Positions 1 to 8,948 of a stretch of DNA of 64,000 nt are shown piece after piece. Origin of the DNA: Apibacter raozihei (GTDB taxonomy: Bacteria > Bacteroidota > Bacteroidia > Flavobacteriales > Weeksellaceae); the NCBI RefSeq assembly GCF_004014855.1, contig NZ_CP034930.1, forward strand, positions 248,001 through 312,000, written 5' to 3'. Within the stretch, counting starts at the first letter, position 1, and each line of letters starts with the position of its first letter. The notes below the pieces were generated by a model, which saw nothing but the letters and a program-made list of their open reading frames with translations, was not told the origin of the DNA and did not search any database. The position numbers and the translations under genes are program-made.

Positions 1-221
1 CATCCTATTCCGAATTTAGATGCTAATCCACTTCTCGGTCGAATCTGCCCTTCATATCCTTTAGGAATTTCCATGTATAATCCGGTTGGTATAATTTTTC
101 TTTCCAAGGATTTTAAAACTAGGGAACTATCCAGATTGGCTCTCAAATCCATTCCGGCAGAAAATGCAGTTTTGTATTCCGGAAGTTCATGCTTTGATTT
201 ATTTATAATTTTAATCTTCAT
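1..221 (-). CDS. dut: dUTP diphosphatase, N-terminal part (cut by window edge)
   Basis: Hydrolyses dUTP to dUMP and pyrophosphate, keeping uracil out of DNA and feeding thymidylate synthesis. The reverse strand from the ATG at 221 translates to a protein starting [14 protein letters not shown] and runs off the left edge after 73 codons. Two trimeric dUTPase motifs are visible: motif 1 as AGMDLRA (residues 23-29) and motif 2 as PRSGLA. Motifs 3-5 lie outside the window. The family is normally about 145 aa, so roughly half is present. The gene is divergent from the HerA-like gene at 448. The call rests on two clear motifs in the correct order and spacing. Confidence 0.9.
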   Translation of the reverse strand, partial: MKIKIINKSKHELPEYKTAFSAGMDLRANLDSSLVLKSLERKIIPTGLYMEIPKGYEGQIRPRSGLASKFGIG

Positions 222-447
222 CAATTTAAAATGTTAATTTAAATACGTTATACAAAATAAGGTCAAAGTTTTATAAATTACAAAATAAATGCCATGTAAT
301 TATTTATTGTTGAAATTTGGTTATTTAAAAATTCAAAACTAACCCGATTTCAATTTACTGATTTACAGAAAATTAATTTGATTAACTCAATATTTATATT
401 TTTTTAGAAATAAAAATATTTAACTTTACCGTTTTATTTTAATTAAT

Positions 448-2013
448 ATGAAAGAGCAATTTATTAGTGATCTTACATCCAGATATACATTTAAAGGACA
501 AAAGATAGTTTTAGGTAAAGCTATGTTGGAGGGTGAAGTCGTTTCGGAAGTTGAAGTTGGCGTGCCTTTGAAAATGATTAACCGTCATGGTCTCATTGCT
601 GGTGCAACAGGAACCGGTAAGACCAAATCTCTGCAAATACTGGCTGAGCAATTATCCCTACAGGGAGTTCCCTCATTATTGATGGATATAAAAGGTGATT
701 TGAGTGGATTGGCAAAACCGGGAAATGCAACTAATGCTAAAATAATTGAAAGGTACCAAAAATTAGGTTTTAGCTATACAGCCCAAGGCTTCCCTGTTGA
801 ACTACTTAGCATTTCCCAGGAAAAAGGAGTTCGCTTGAGAGCTACCGTTACTGAATTCGGTCCTGTATTACTTAGTAAAATTTTAAGTCTTAATGATACT
901 CAGAGCAGTATCATGTCTATTATATTTAAGTATTGCGATGATAAAAAACTTCCATTAATCGATTTAGATGATTTGCGTAAGGTTTTGCAATTTGTAACGG
1001 ACGATCCTCAAGGTAAAGCAGAGCTATCCCAGAATTATGGTTCTATAGCTTCCAGTTCTTTAGGCGCCATATTAAGAAGTATAGTCACGCTTGAACAACA
1101 AGGAGCCTCCCGCTTCTTTGGCGAGCCCAGTTTCGATCCTCAGCATCTCCTGCGAACAAAAGACGGACTGGGTGTTATCAGTATTATCCGATTAACGGAT
1201 ATACAGAACAATCCTCAGTTTTTTTCCACTTTCATGCTGAGCTTACTTTCAGAAATTTATCAAACTTTTCCGGAAATCGGAGATCAGGATAAACCAAAAC
1301 TGGCAATATTTATAGACGAAGCGCACTTAATTTTTAAAGAAGCAACTAAAGTTCTTCTTAATCAAATTGAAACTATGGTAAAGCTTATACGCTCTAAGGG
1401 GGTCGGAATTTATTTTTGTACTCAAGTTCCGGGAGATGTACCCGATGGTGTATTGAGCCAGTTAGGATTAAAAATTCAACATGCTCTACGAGGTTTTACA
1501 GCAAAAGATAAAAAAGAAATTGACAAAGCGGTAGAAAATTACCCTTCTTCTAAATATTATAAAGCCAACGAATTAATTCAACAACTAGGAATTGGTGAAG
1601 CATTCATAACTTCTCTGGATGAAAAAGGAATACCTACTCCACTGGCGGATACATTTATGATCTCTCCCAGCTCTCGAATGGATATATTAACTACAGAAGA
1701 AATTGACGAAATTGTCACTAATTCTGATTTGGTTAAAGAATATGCACAGGATATTCATAAAGAAAGTGCTTACGAAATTTTAAGCAAAAAAATGGAGGTA
1801 GTAGCTGAAAGCACTAATCCTTCAGAAACATCTAGTTCAACTACTCTCCCCAAAACAACATCAACACCCCGTAAAAAAGAGGAACCTTCGCTATTCGAGA
1901 AAATAATGAATTCTCCATTTGTAAGAGATATGGGCAGAACCATTGTACGAGAGGGATCTAAAGTTTTTTTTGGTGCATTAGGGGTTAATAATAAAAGGAA
2001 ATATAAAAAATAA
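448..2013 (+). CDS. HerA/YjgR-like (DUF853) P-loop ATPase
   Basis: Cytoplasmic ATPase of the HerA/FtsK-like superfamily, most like the DUF853 (YjgR) group, whose substrate is not well established. The Walker A motif GATGTGKT is at residues 52-59 and a Walker B with DEAH is at 290-293. A later segment GVGIYFCTQVPGDVPDGVL fits the conserved sensor region after Walker B. Length (521 aa) is near that of YjgR. The C-terminal 60 residues are Ser/Thr/Pro and Lys rich and look like a linker plus a short tail. It lies 24 nt upstream of an exonuclease gene on the same strand, so an operon and a DNA-processing role are plausible, but that role is inference. Confidence 0.85.
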   Translation: MKEQFISDLTSRYTFKGQKIVLGKAMLEGEVVSEVEVGVPLKMINRHGLIAGATGTGKTKSLQILAEQLSLQGVPSLLMDIKGDLSGLAKPGNATNAKIIERYQKLGFSYTAQGFPVELLSISQEKGVRLRATVTEFGPVLLSKILSLNDTQSSIMSIIFKYCDDKKLPLIDLDDLRKVLQFVTDDPQGKAELSQNYGSIASSSLGAILRSIVTLEQQGASRFFGEPSFDPQHLLRTKDGLGVISIIRLTDIQNNPQFFSTFMLSLLSEIYQTFPEIGDQDKPKLAIFIDEAHLIFKEATKVLLNQIETMVKLIRSKGVGIYFCTQVPGDVPDGVLSQLGLKIQHALRGFTAKDKKEIDKAVENYPSSKYYKANELIQQLGIGEAFITSLDEKGIPTPLADTFMISPSSRMDILTTEEIDEIVTNSDLVKEYAQDIHKESAYEILSKKMEVVAESTNPSETSSSTTLPKTTSTPRKKEEPSLFEKIMNSPFVRDMGRTIVREGSKVFFGALGVNNKRKYKK

Positions 2014-2037
2014 ATACTGCTCCAACAGTTTATAACT

Positions 2038-3309
2038 ATGGACTATGCTATTTTAGATGTAGAAACTACAGGAGGTAAATTCAATGAAGAAGGCATAATT
2101 GAAATTGCGGTTTACAGGTTTGACGGAGAAAAAATAACCGATACTTTTATTTCACTGGTAAACCCTGAAAAAGAAATTCATTTTTATGTGCAAAAACTTA
2201 CGGGTATAACCAACAAAATGGTTCGTACCGCTCCTAAATTTTATGAGTTGGCTAAACGATTGGTTGAAATTACTGATGAGACTATTATAGTGGCTCATAA
2301 TGTAGCTTTTGACTATCGGGTTATACGAACTGAGTTTTCACGATTAGGCTTTAATTTTCAACGTCCTACTCTGGATACCATTTCGTTAAGCAGGACATTA
2401 ATCCCGGATATGAGCTCATATTCTTTGGGTAATTTATGTACTGCAGTGGGAATTCCTTTAAGCGACAGACACCGAGCTCATGGAGATGCCCGTGCTACGG
2501 TGAAATTATTTCAGCTCTTACTGGCTAAAGATTTGCAGAAAAATATTATTCAATCTTCTATTAAACAAATACGCCATCAATCTTTAAATAAAAAAATATT
2601 ATATCTTTTAGAAGAACTTCCACTGGAAACAGGCGTTTTTTATTTACAAGATGAAAACGGAAAAATTATTTATATTGATCAAAGTACTAACATTGCTAAC
2701 AAGGCCAGACAGATTCTGACCGGAAAAAATAAAAAGTCTATCGAGCTTCAAATAAAAACGGAATCAATTACTTATGAGCTCACAGGTGATGAAATAATTG
2801 CAAAGATTAAAGCCCAAAATGAGATTAAAGTTAACGTTCCTGAATTTAAACCTAAAAGAGAAACAAATTCATCTATTTACGGCTTATATTTTGAATTTAA
2901 TCAATGGGTAATTAACCCTCTTAATAGTAAAAACAAAAAATACGCCTGGCTTTCTTTCAGTTCTGCTGAGAAGGGTATCTCGTTTATTAATAAAACTATT
3001 GAAAAATTAAAAGGGAAAGAAGAGGATTCAGACCTTATTAATCAGCATATATTGGACTATTTTTCTTTAGATGAGCCTAATATAATATTATATGGAAAAG
3101 GCAGAGCTCTCGGTGAAAATTCTTTTATTTATCTGGAAAACGGAGTGGTAAAAGGATACGGTTTTTACAATCTCCATTCGCAGATTAAAAATTTAAGCCG
3201 TGTTAAAAAAATAATGACTTCTGCTCTTTCTTCCCGAGATATTCTAATGAAAATAAGAAACAAACTTTTTATTACGGAAGGTTTTAAAAAGATACTTTTG
3301 GCTGAATAG
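2038..3309 (+). CDS. DnaQ-family 3'-5' exonuclease with GIY-YIG-like C-terminal region
   Basis: Residues 1-165 form a DEDDh exonuclease domain of the DNA polymerase III epsilon type. Exo I is D7-x-E9, Exo II has D92 in AHNVAFD, and Exo III has H145-H148-G-D150. After a linker, residues from about 195 read ETGVFYLQDENGKIIYID, which resembles the start of a GIY-YIG (UvrC/Cho) nuclease domain. The Gly-Lys that normally follows YI is replaced by Asp-Gln, so this second domain may be degenerate. Such exonuclease-GIY-YIG fusions are known in bacteria and are thought to act in repair. At 423 aa it is far longer than a plain epsilon subunit. Start ATG at 2038; probably cotranscribed with the ATPase gene upstream. 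Confidence 0.8.
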   Translation: MDYAILDVETTGGKFNEEGIIEIAVYRFDGEKITDTFISLVNPEKEIHFYVQKLTGITNKMVRTAPKFYELAKRLVEITDETIIVAHNVAFDYRVIRTEFSRLGFNFQRPTLDTISLSRTLIPDMSSYSLGNLCTAVGIPLSDRHRAHGDARATVKLFQLLLAKDLQKNIIQSSIKQIRHQSLNKKILYLLEELPLETGVFYLQDENGKIIYIDQSTNIANKARQILTGKNKKSIELQIKTESITYELTGDEIIAKIKAQNEIKVNVPEFKPKRETNSSIYGLYFEFNQWVINPLNSKNKKYAWLSFSSAEKGISFINKTIEKLKGKEEDSDLINQHILDYFSLDEPNIILYGKGRALGENSFIYLENGVVKGYGFYNLHSQIKNLSRVKKIMTSALSSRDILMKIRNKLFITEGFKKILLAE

Positions 3310-3438
3310 TTTAAAAACACTAATCAGTTTCTTTAGATTACAAACTTTTTTTAATTTAATTATTTTGATTGAAATTTTATCTATTCAGCTTATAAATGCG
3401 TACATTTATAGGTATTAAAATCCTATATATTTTCAGTT

Positions 3439-4497
3439 ATGGCAGAAACAAAAATTGCTCAATTACTGGGCGAACAAGCTGATTTTTATTTAAAACATGA
3501 ATGTAAAACGGTAGATAAAAAACTCTTACATTCTCCCTCTCCTTCGATCATTGATGATGTATGGTCTTTAACGGATCGAAATATTCCTACCCTTAGAAGT
3601 TTACAAACTATATTGGGACATGGAAGACTGGCTGATACCGGATATGTTTCCATTCTACCAGTTGATCAGGGAATTGAACATACCGGCGGTGCATCGTTTG
3701 CCCCTAATCCTCTTTACTTTGATCCGGAAAATATTATTAAGCTGGCTATTGAAGGGGGATGTAATGCTGTGGCATCTACTTATGGGGTTTTGGCCTCAGT
3801 AGCAAGAAAATATGCCCATAAAATTCCTTTTATTGTGAAAATAAACCATAATGAGTTATTGACATATCCTAACACCCCTCAACAAATTTTATTTGGTACA
3901 ATAAAAGAAGCCTGGGATATGGGAGCGGTAGCGGTAGGTGCTACGATATATTTCGGATCTGAAGATAGCCGTAGAGAAATTGTAGAAATTGCAGAAGCAT
4001 TTGAGTATGCTCATGAGCTGGGAATGGCTACTATTTTGTGGTGTTACCTGAGAAATGATAATTTTCAAAAAGATGGTGTAGACTACCATTCAGCGGCAGA
4101 TCTTACCGGACAGGCAAATCACATCGGGGTAACATTAAAAGCAGATATTGTTAAGCAAAAGCTTCCTGTTAATAACGGGGGATTTACTGCGATTAAGTTT
4201 GGTAAAACTGATCCTAAAATGTATACTGAACTCACTACCGAACATCCTATTGATTTATGCAGGTATCAGGTAATTAATGGTTATATGGGAAGAGTGGGTC
4301 TTATAAATTCGGGAGGAGAATCTAACGGAAAATCTGATCTTAAAGATGCAGTTGTCACAGCGATTGTAAATAAACGCGCAGGTGGTATGGGACTTATTAG
4401 TGGTAGAAAAGCATTCCAAAAACCTATGAAAGATGGTGTAGAATTATTACAAACCATTCAGGATGTATATCTGGATAAATCTATTACTTTAGCGTAA
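3439..4497 (+). CDS. Class I fructose-bisphosphate aldolase
   Basis: Cleaves fructose 1,6-bisphosphate to dihydroxyacetone phosphate and glyceraldehyde 3-phosphate in glycolysis and gluconeogenesis. The 352-aa protein matches the bacterial FbaB/DhnA-type class I aldolase. It has the [10 protein letters not shown] segment near residue 72, the FIVKINHNE strand and AIKFGKT, whose Lys253 is the expected Schiff-base lysine. The C-terminal [15 protein letters not shown] matches the phosphate-binding loop region. It stands alone on the plus strand and ends at a strong bidirectional terminator. The ATG at 3439 gives a normal family length. Confidence 0.92.
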   Translation: MAETKIAQLLGEQADFYLKHECKTVDKKLLHSPSPSIIDDVWSLTDRNIPTLRSLQTILGHGRLADTGYVSILPVDQGIEHTGGASFAPNPLYFDPENIIKLAIEGGCNAVASTYGVLASVARKYAHKIPFIVKINHNELLTYPNTPQQILFGTIKEAWDMGAVAVGATIYFGSEDSRREIVEIAEAFEYAHELGMATILWCYLRNDNFQKDGVDYHSAADLTGQANHIGVTLKADIVKQKLPVNNGGFTAIKFGKTDPKMYTELTTEHPIDLCRYQVINGYMGRVGLINSGGESNGKSDLKDAVVTAIVNKRAGGMGLISGRKAFQKPMKDGVELLQTIQDVYLDKSITLA

Positions 4498-4515
4498 TAT
4501 AATCTTTGTTTAAAA

Positions 4516-4552
4516 ATAAAGAAACCTGATTTTAGGAATCAGGTTTCTTTAT
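4516..4552. terminator. Bidirectional intrinsic terminator between aldolase and proline dehydrogenase
   Basis: A 15-bp perfect stem (4516-4530 pairing with 4538-4552) with a 7-nt loop, flanked by A-rich and T-rich tracts. It lies between convergent genes and can serve both. Confidence 0.85.
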
Positions 4553-4575
4553 TTTATTTTATTAGAATGTACTTT

Positions 4576-5742
4576 TTATTTATTTCTTCTTTGTAATTCT
4601 TTTTGAATATAAGACAATTCTCTACCTGTTTGCCCAGCAACAGATGTATTTTCTTCAGCTCTTCTTGTCAGATAAGGAACTACATCTGCAACTGGTCCAT
4701 AAGGAAGATATTTGGCAATGTTATACCCATCTTTCCCTAATTTAAAGCTGATATTATCACTCATCCCGTACAACTGACCAAACCAAACTTTATGAAAGTT
4801 GTTTTCGATATGTTTTTCTTTAAGTAGTTCCATGATAGTGGTGCAACTGATTTCATTATGTGTTCCTGCATACAAAGATATAATATCGTTGTTTTCAATC
4901 ATAAATTTAACAGAATCATCGTATTGTTTATCAGTGCTTTCTTTATCCGGCTGAATAGGTGAAGGATAGCCTTTTTCCTGAGCTCTTTCACGTTCTTTCT
5001 CCATATAAGCTCCTCTAACTATTTTAAATCCGATAAAATATCCCCCTTGCTTAGCTTTTTCAAATTGTGATTTCAAAAATTCCAAACGTCCGGTTCTATA
5101 CATTTGGATTGTTCCGCATACAATACATCTTTTCGTATTGAATTTTTTCATGAGTTCTTCAGTTAAATCATCTACTGCATCCTGCATCCAGCTTTCTTCA
5201 GCATCAATCATAAAAGTAACGTCTTTCTCATAACAAAGTTCCGCAACCTTATAGTATCTTTCAACTACCCGTTCCCATTCTTTTTGTTCTTCTGGAGATA
5301 ACGTCTGCTTACTTCCTATTTTCTCATAGAGCTCTAATCTTCCAAAACCTGTAGGCTTAAAAACTACGAAAGGAATAGCTGAGTTTCCTACGGAAAAGTT
5401 CACATTATTAATAGTTTCATTAAAAGTTCTATTAAAAGTTTCTTCTTCAACTTTACCTTCCACAGAATAATCCAATATGGAAGAAACTCCTAATTGGTGC
5501 ATTTTTTCAACTACCGGAATACATTCCTGCATAGTTTCTCCTCCACAAAAATGATTAAATAAGGTACTTTTCACTGTTGATTTAACAAAAGGTAAATCCC
5601 ATTTAATCACTGTATTAAGCAAAGAAACCCCCATTTTAGTTACGGTTGGACTTTGTATACAGGAAAATAAGAATTTAGCTTTTTTTAAATCTTTATCGCT
5701 TTTTAATTTGAATGCTACTTCAGTATCAGAGAATGGATTCAT
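4576..5742 (-). CDS. Proline dehydrogenase (monofunctional, FAD-dependent)
   Basis: Oxidises proline to pyrroline-5-carboxylate, passing electrons to FAD and quinone, the first step of proline catabolism. The 388-aa protein has the PRODH barrel signatures: FMIDAEESWMQ near residue 177, IVRGAYMEKERERA at 241-254 (Arg-Gly-Ala-Tyr is the FAD/substrate loop) and YLTRRAEENTSV near the C-terminus, where the Arg-Arg pair binds the proline carboxylate. No DNA-binding or P5C dehydrogenase domain is attached, so this is the short form. A -7 box TAGATTTG lies about 22 nt upstream of the ATG. Confidence 0.92.
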   Translation of the reverse strand: MNPFSDTEVAFKLKSDKDLKKAKFLFSCIQSPTVTKMGVSLLNTVIKWDLPFVKSTVKSTLFNHFCGGETMQECIPVVEKMHQLGVSSILDYSVEGKVEEETFNRTFNETINNVNFSVGNSAIPFVVFKPTGFGRLELYEKIGSKQTLSPEEQKEWERVVERYYKVAELCYEKDVTFMIDAEESWMQDAVDDLTEELMKKFNTKRCIVCGTIQMYRTGRLEFLKSQFEKAKQGGYFIGFKIVRGAYMEKERERAQEKGYPSPIQPDKESTDKQYDDSVKFMIENNDIISLYAGTHNEISCTTIMELLKEKHIENNFHKVWFGQLYGMSDNISFKLGKDGYNIAKYLPYGPVADVVPYLTRRAEENTSVAGQTGRELSYIQKELQRRNK

Positions 5743-5764
5743 AATAAAATTGTTTTAATATCTG

Positions 5765-5772
5765 CAAATCTA
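5765..5772 (-). promoter_or_regulatory. -7 promoter box of proline dehydrogenase
   Basis: The reverse strand reads TAGATTTG, an exact match to the Bacteroidota TANNTTTG -7 box, 22 nt upstream of the start codon. No good -33 TTTG is seen at the usual spacing. Confidence 0.5.
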
Positions 5773-5926
5773 AAATTTTTCAGAAATATTTAAGTAAAAA
5801 AACAAAAAAATTACATTTTTTTATTTAAATAATATTTTACTTGCTTAAATCTTAATACATAAAACATTTTAAATACTACTATTAATTCTTATTATCAGAA
5901 GAGAGAATTTATTAAAATGAGATTGT

Positions 5927-5934
5927 TAATTTTG
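5927..5934 (+). promoter_or_regulatory. -7 promoter box of ferrochelatase gene
   Basis: TAATTTTG matches TANNTTTG and ends 18 nt before the ATG at 5953, which implies a short leader. The -33 element is weak. Confidence 0.5.
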
Positions 5935-5952
5935 TAATGTAAAATAAAAAGA

Positions 5953-6963
5953 ATGAAAGGAATACTGTTGGTCAATTTAGGATCGCCAAAATCTACTAGC
6001 GTTGAAGATGTGAGAGTTTATCTGCGGGAATTTTTAATGGACAAAAGAGTGATTGATGCGCCCTGGCTAATCAGAAAATTTGTAGTTGAATGTACTATTT
6101 TACCTCAAAGGCCTAAAGATTCAGCTCATGCTTATCAGACGATCTGGTGGGATGAAGGCTCTCCTTTGGTTGTCATTTCACAACGGGTTACCAACAAAAT
6201 TAAAGAACAAGTAAAAAGTCCTGTAGCTTTAGCCATGAGGTATCAGGAACCATCTATAAAAAGTGGATTACAAGAACTTTTAGACCAGGGAGTATCCGAC
6301 GTTCTGGTTATTCCATTGTATCCTCAATACGCAATGAGCACTACGGAGACTGTTGTTGAAAAAGCCAAAGAAGTTCAAAAGAAACACTTTCCCGGTATGC
6401 GTTTAAATTTTCTTCCTCCGTTTTATAATGATGAAGATTATTTACAGATTTTAACTGAAAATATTAAAAACCAACTTCCTGAAGATTTTGATTTAGTGTT
6501 GTTCAGCTATCACGGATTACCGGAAAGACATATTTATAAAACAGATCCAACCAAACAATGCCGAATTGATAATCACTGTTGCTTTGAAGAAAGCCGTGCT
6601 TCACATCCGTATTGTTATCGTCACCAATGCTATTATGTTACTGAACAGGTAAGAAAAAGACTCGGGCTTGAAAAATCTCAGGTTAAGCAAAGTTTTCAAT
6701 CAAGGTTAGGAAGAGATCCGTGGTTACAGCCCTACACCGATAAGACTTTAGAAGAACTACCTTCTATGGGTATTAAAAAAATAGCAGTTGCAGCCCCTGC
6801 ATTTGTGTCTGACTGCCTGGAAACTCTGGAAGAGCTGGCTATAGCAGACAAGGAATTATTTATAAATAAAGGAGGCGAGTCTTTTCATTATATGGAATGT
6901 TTAAATGAAGATAAAAACTGGATCAACTGGCTGGTTCAAAAGATTGAATCTTATCTGGCCTAG
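5953..6963 (+). CDS. hemH: Ferrochelatase
   Basis: Inserts ferrous iron into protoporphyrin IX (or coproporphyrin III) in the last steps of haem synthesis. The start MKGILLVNLGSP is the classic ferrochelatase N-terminus. The catalytic motif FSYHGLPERH places the metal-binding His at 187, and SDCLETLEEL puts the partner Glu at 290. A cysteine-rich insert, with C203, the pair C209-C210 and C221, lies between them. The length (336 aa) is standard. The gene stands alone with its own promoter. Confidence 0.95.
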   Translation: MKGILLVNLGSPKSTSVEDVRVYLREFLMDKRVIDAPWLIRKFVVECTILPQRPKDSAHAYQTIWWDEGSPLVVISQRVTNKIKEQVKSPVALAMRYQEPSIKSGLQELLDQGVSDVLVIPLYPQYAMSTTETVVEKAKEVQKKHFPGMRLNFLPPFYNDEDYLQILTENIKNQLPEDFDLVLFSYHGLPERHIYKTDPTKQCRIDNHCCFEESRASHPYCYRHQCYYVTEQVRKRLGLEKSQVKQSFQSRLGRDPWLQPYTDKTLEELPSMGIKKIAVAAPAFVSDCLETLEELAIADKELFINKGGESFHYMECLNEDKNWINWLVQKIESYLA

Positions 6964-7004
6964 TTTTATTTTTCGAGGTAGTACTCTTTATGGAGAACAT
7001 TTCT

Positions 7005-7012
7005 TATTTTTG
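7005..7012 (+). promoter_or_regulatory. -7 promoter box supporting the TTG start at 7031
   Basis: TATTTTTG matches TANNTTTG. Transcription starting about 7 nt downstream would leave a leader of about 12 nt before the TTG at 7031. Confidence 0.45.
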
Positions 7013-7030
7013 CCTTATAATTAAAGCAAT

Positions 7031-7894
7031 TTGAAAGTCATATCTTTATTTTTTATAAAATTATTTTCTAAGTTACCGTTTCGTGTACTTTACGGAATAG
7101 CTGATTTTTTATATTTTATTCTGTATTATATTATCGGATATAGAAAAAAGATTGTTAGAAACAATTTGTTGATTGTTTTTCCCTATAAATCTAAAGAGGA
7201 AAGAAAAATAATTGAAAAAAGTTTTTATAAAAATTTTTCAGACTTCATGGTAGAACTTCTTAAAGCTTTCACGATGACAAGTGAAGATTATAAAGGGAAA
7301 ATACGGTTTACAAACCTGGAGGTACTTAAGCAGGAAAAGGACGTTATCTTACTTACAGGACACATGTTCAACTGGGAATGGTTAACCGGTATCGCTCCTG
7401 ATCTGCCTCAGGAAAATAAGTTTGCTATCTATAAAAAAGTAGCCAATAATTTTTTTGATCAGGAGGTTCATGAATCTCGATCTCGATTTGGTGCAATTCC
7501 TTTAAGTGTAAAAGATGTAGGGCGAACTATGATAAAACAGCCGAATGACGGCTCTCATATTTATTTTTTTGTGGCTGATCAAAGTCCGTTTAAAAACAGA
7601 ATCCATTATGAGCTGAACTTTTTTAACCGAATGACTCCTGCTTTTAACGGATACGATAAAATTGCAAGAAAGAAAGATTATGTAATTATCTATGTTGACA
7701 TGGTAAAATTAAAACGTGGAAGCTACGAAGCCCGTTTGAAAAGAATATGTCCGGAAGGAGAAAAATTTTATGAGAATGAAATTGTAGAAAAATTTTATCA
7801 GGAACTTGCTCAAAATATAAAAACACATCCAGGGCTATGGCTCTGGTCTCATAAGCGATGGAAATACACCAGCGGAATAGATTACCAGCTTTAG
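7031..7894 (+). CDS. Lysophospholipid / lipid A-type acyltransferase (LpxL/HtrB family)
   Basis: Membrane-bound acyltransferase expected to add a secondary acyl chain to lipid A or a related lipid. Residues 1-36 include a hydrophobic N-terminal anchor. The family signature HX4(D/E) is present as H111-MFNW-E116 in LTGHMFNWEW. The 287-aa length fits the family. The only start codon after the in-frame stop at 7022 is TTG at 7031, and a -7 box just upstream supports it. The 3' end overlaps the next gene by 37 nt, which suggests translational coupling with the glycosyltransferase and a shared role in the cell envelope. Confidence 0.85.
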   Translation: MKVISLFFIKLFSKLPFRVLYGIADFLYFILYYIIGYRKKIVRNNLLIVFPYKSKEERKIIEKSFYKNFSDFMVELLKAFTMTSEDYKGKIRFTNLEVLKQEKDVILLTGHMFNWEWLTGIAPDLPQENKFAIYKKVANNFFDQEVHESRSRFGAIPLSVKDVGRTMIKQPNDGSHIYFFVADQSPFKNRIHYELNFFNRMTPAFNGYDKIARKKDYVIIYVDMVKLKRGSYEARLKRICPEGEKFYENEIVEKFYQELAQNIKTHPGLWLWSHKRWKYTSGIDYQL

Positions 7895-8874
7895 CCATTG
7901 TTATTTTAAATTATAACGGTGTTTCCTGGTTTGAAAAATTTTTACCAGGAATTATTCATTTCAGCACAGATGCTTCTATTTATGTAATTGATAATGCTTC
8001 GACAGATCATTCGGTTTCATACTTGAAGAAAAACTTTCCTTCGGTAACTTTGATTCAGAATAATACGAATTCGGGATATGCTGGCGGCTATAATGAAGGG
8101 CTACAATTTATAAATGAAGATATCTATTGTTTATTAAACTCTGATGTGGAGGTTACTGATAACTGGATTTTACCTATACTTACTTTGTTTAAAGAGAATG
8201 AATCCATCAGTGCCATACAACCCAAAATTTTAAATTATAATGAAAAAATACAGTTTGAATTTGCGGGTGCTGCCGGTGGTTTTCTTGATAATCTAGGCTA
8301 CCCTTTTTGCCGGGGCCGAATTTTTTATACACTGGAAAACGATAACGGGCAATACAATAATAATCAAGAAATATTTTGGGCTACAGGAGCTTGTCTGTTT
8401 ATAAGAAGTAAAGATTTTTGGTCACAGGGCGGCTTTGATAATGATTTTTTTGCACACATGGAAGAAATTGATTTATGCTGGCGGCTAAAGATTTCCGGAA
8501 AAAAGATTTTTTATTGTGCGGAATCTAAAGTCTATCATGCCGGAGGAGGTACTTTAAACCCGGACAATCCAAGAAAAACTTTTCTTAATTTTAGAAATAA
8601 TCTGTTAATGCTATTAAAAAATCTTCCGGCAAATCAAGTTTTCTTTATTATTTTTTTACGATTGATTTTAGATGGTATAGCAGGAATAAAATTTGTTTTT
8701 TCCGGAAACTGGAAACACTGTTTAGCTATTCTTCAAGCACATTTTTCTTTTTACAGGCTACTTCCCCGATTTTTAAAGAAGAGAAAAGCCGGAAGCATCA
8801 TTTATTACAATAAAAAGTATTTACTTTATCAATATTTCATTAAAAAAAGAAATCGATATTCTGACTTGAAATAA
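7858..8874 (+). CDS. Family 2 glycosyltransferase (WbbL/rhamnosyltransferase-like)
   Basis: Transfers a sugar from a nucleotide donor to a surface polysaccharide or lipid acceptor. The GT-A fold begins AIVILNYNG at residue 13. DNASTD at 45-50 binds the nucleotide and LNSDVEV, with D96, is the metal-binding DXD-like motif. EEIDLCWR further on matches the ED/catalytic base region. The C-terminal 90 residues are hydrophobic and basic, consistent with peripheral membrane binding. It starts inside the upstream acyltransferase gene (37-nt overlap), and no later start keeps the first strand intact. The actual acceptor cannot be told from the sequence. Confidence 0.88.
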   Translation: MEIHQRNRLPALAIVILNYNGVSWFEKFLPGIIHFSTDASIYVIDNASTDHSVSYLKKNFPSVTLIQNNTNSGYAGGYNEGLQFINEDIYCLLNSDVEVTDNWILPILTLFKENESISAIQPKILNYNEKIQFEFAGAAGGFLDNLGYPFCRGRIFYTLENDNGQYNNNQEIFWATGACLFIRSKDFWSQGGFDNDFFAHMEEIDLCWRLKISGKKIFYCAESKVYHAGGGTLNPDNPRKTFLNFRNNLLMLLKNLPANQVFFIIFLRLILDGIAGIKFVFSGNWKHCLAILQAHFSFYRLLPRFLKKRKAGSIIYYNKKYLLYQYFIKKRNRYSDLK

Positions 8875-8920
8875 TTTTTGTATTCCCCAGGATACAATAA
8901 CAATTCAATTGGTTTTTTTA

Positions 8921-8928
8921 TAACTTTG
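8921..8928 (+). promoter_or_regulatory. -7 promoter box of lysA
   Basis: TAACTTTG matches TANNTTTG and ends 20 nt before the lysA ATG. The gap after the glycosyltransferase (74 nt) also suggests separate transcription. Confidence 0.5.
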
Positions 8929-8948
8929 CAAACTATTTATTTTAAACT

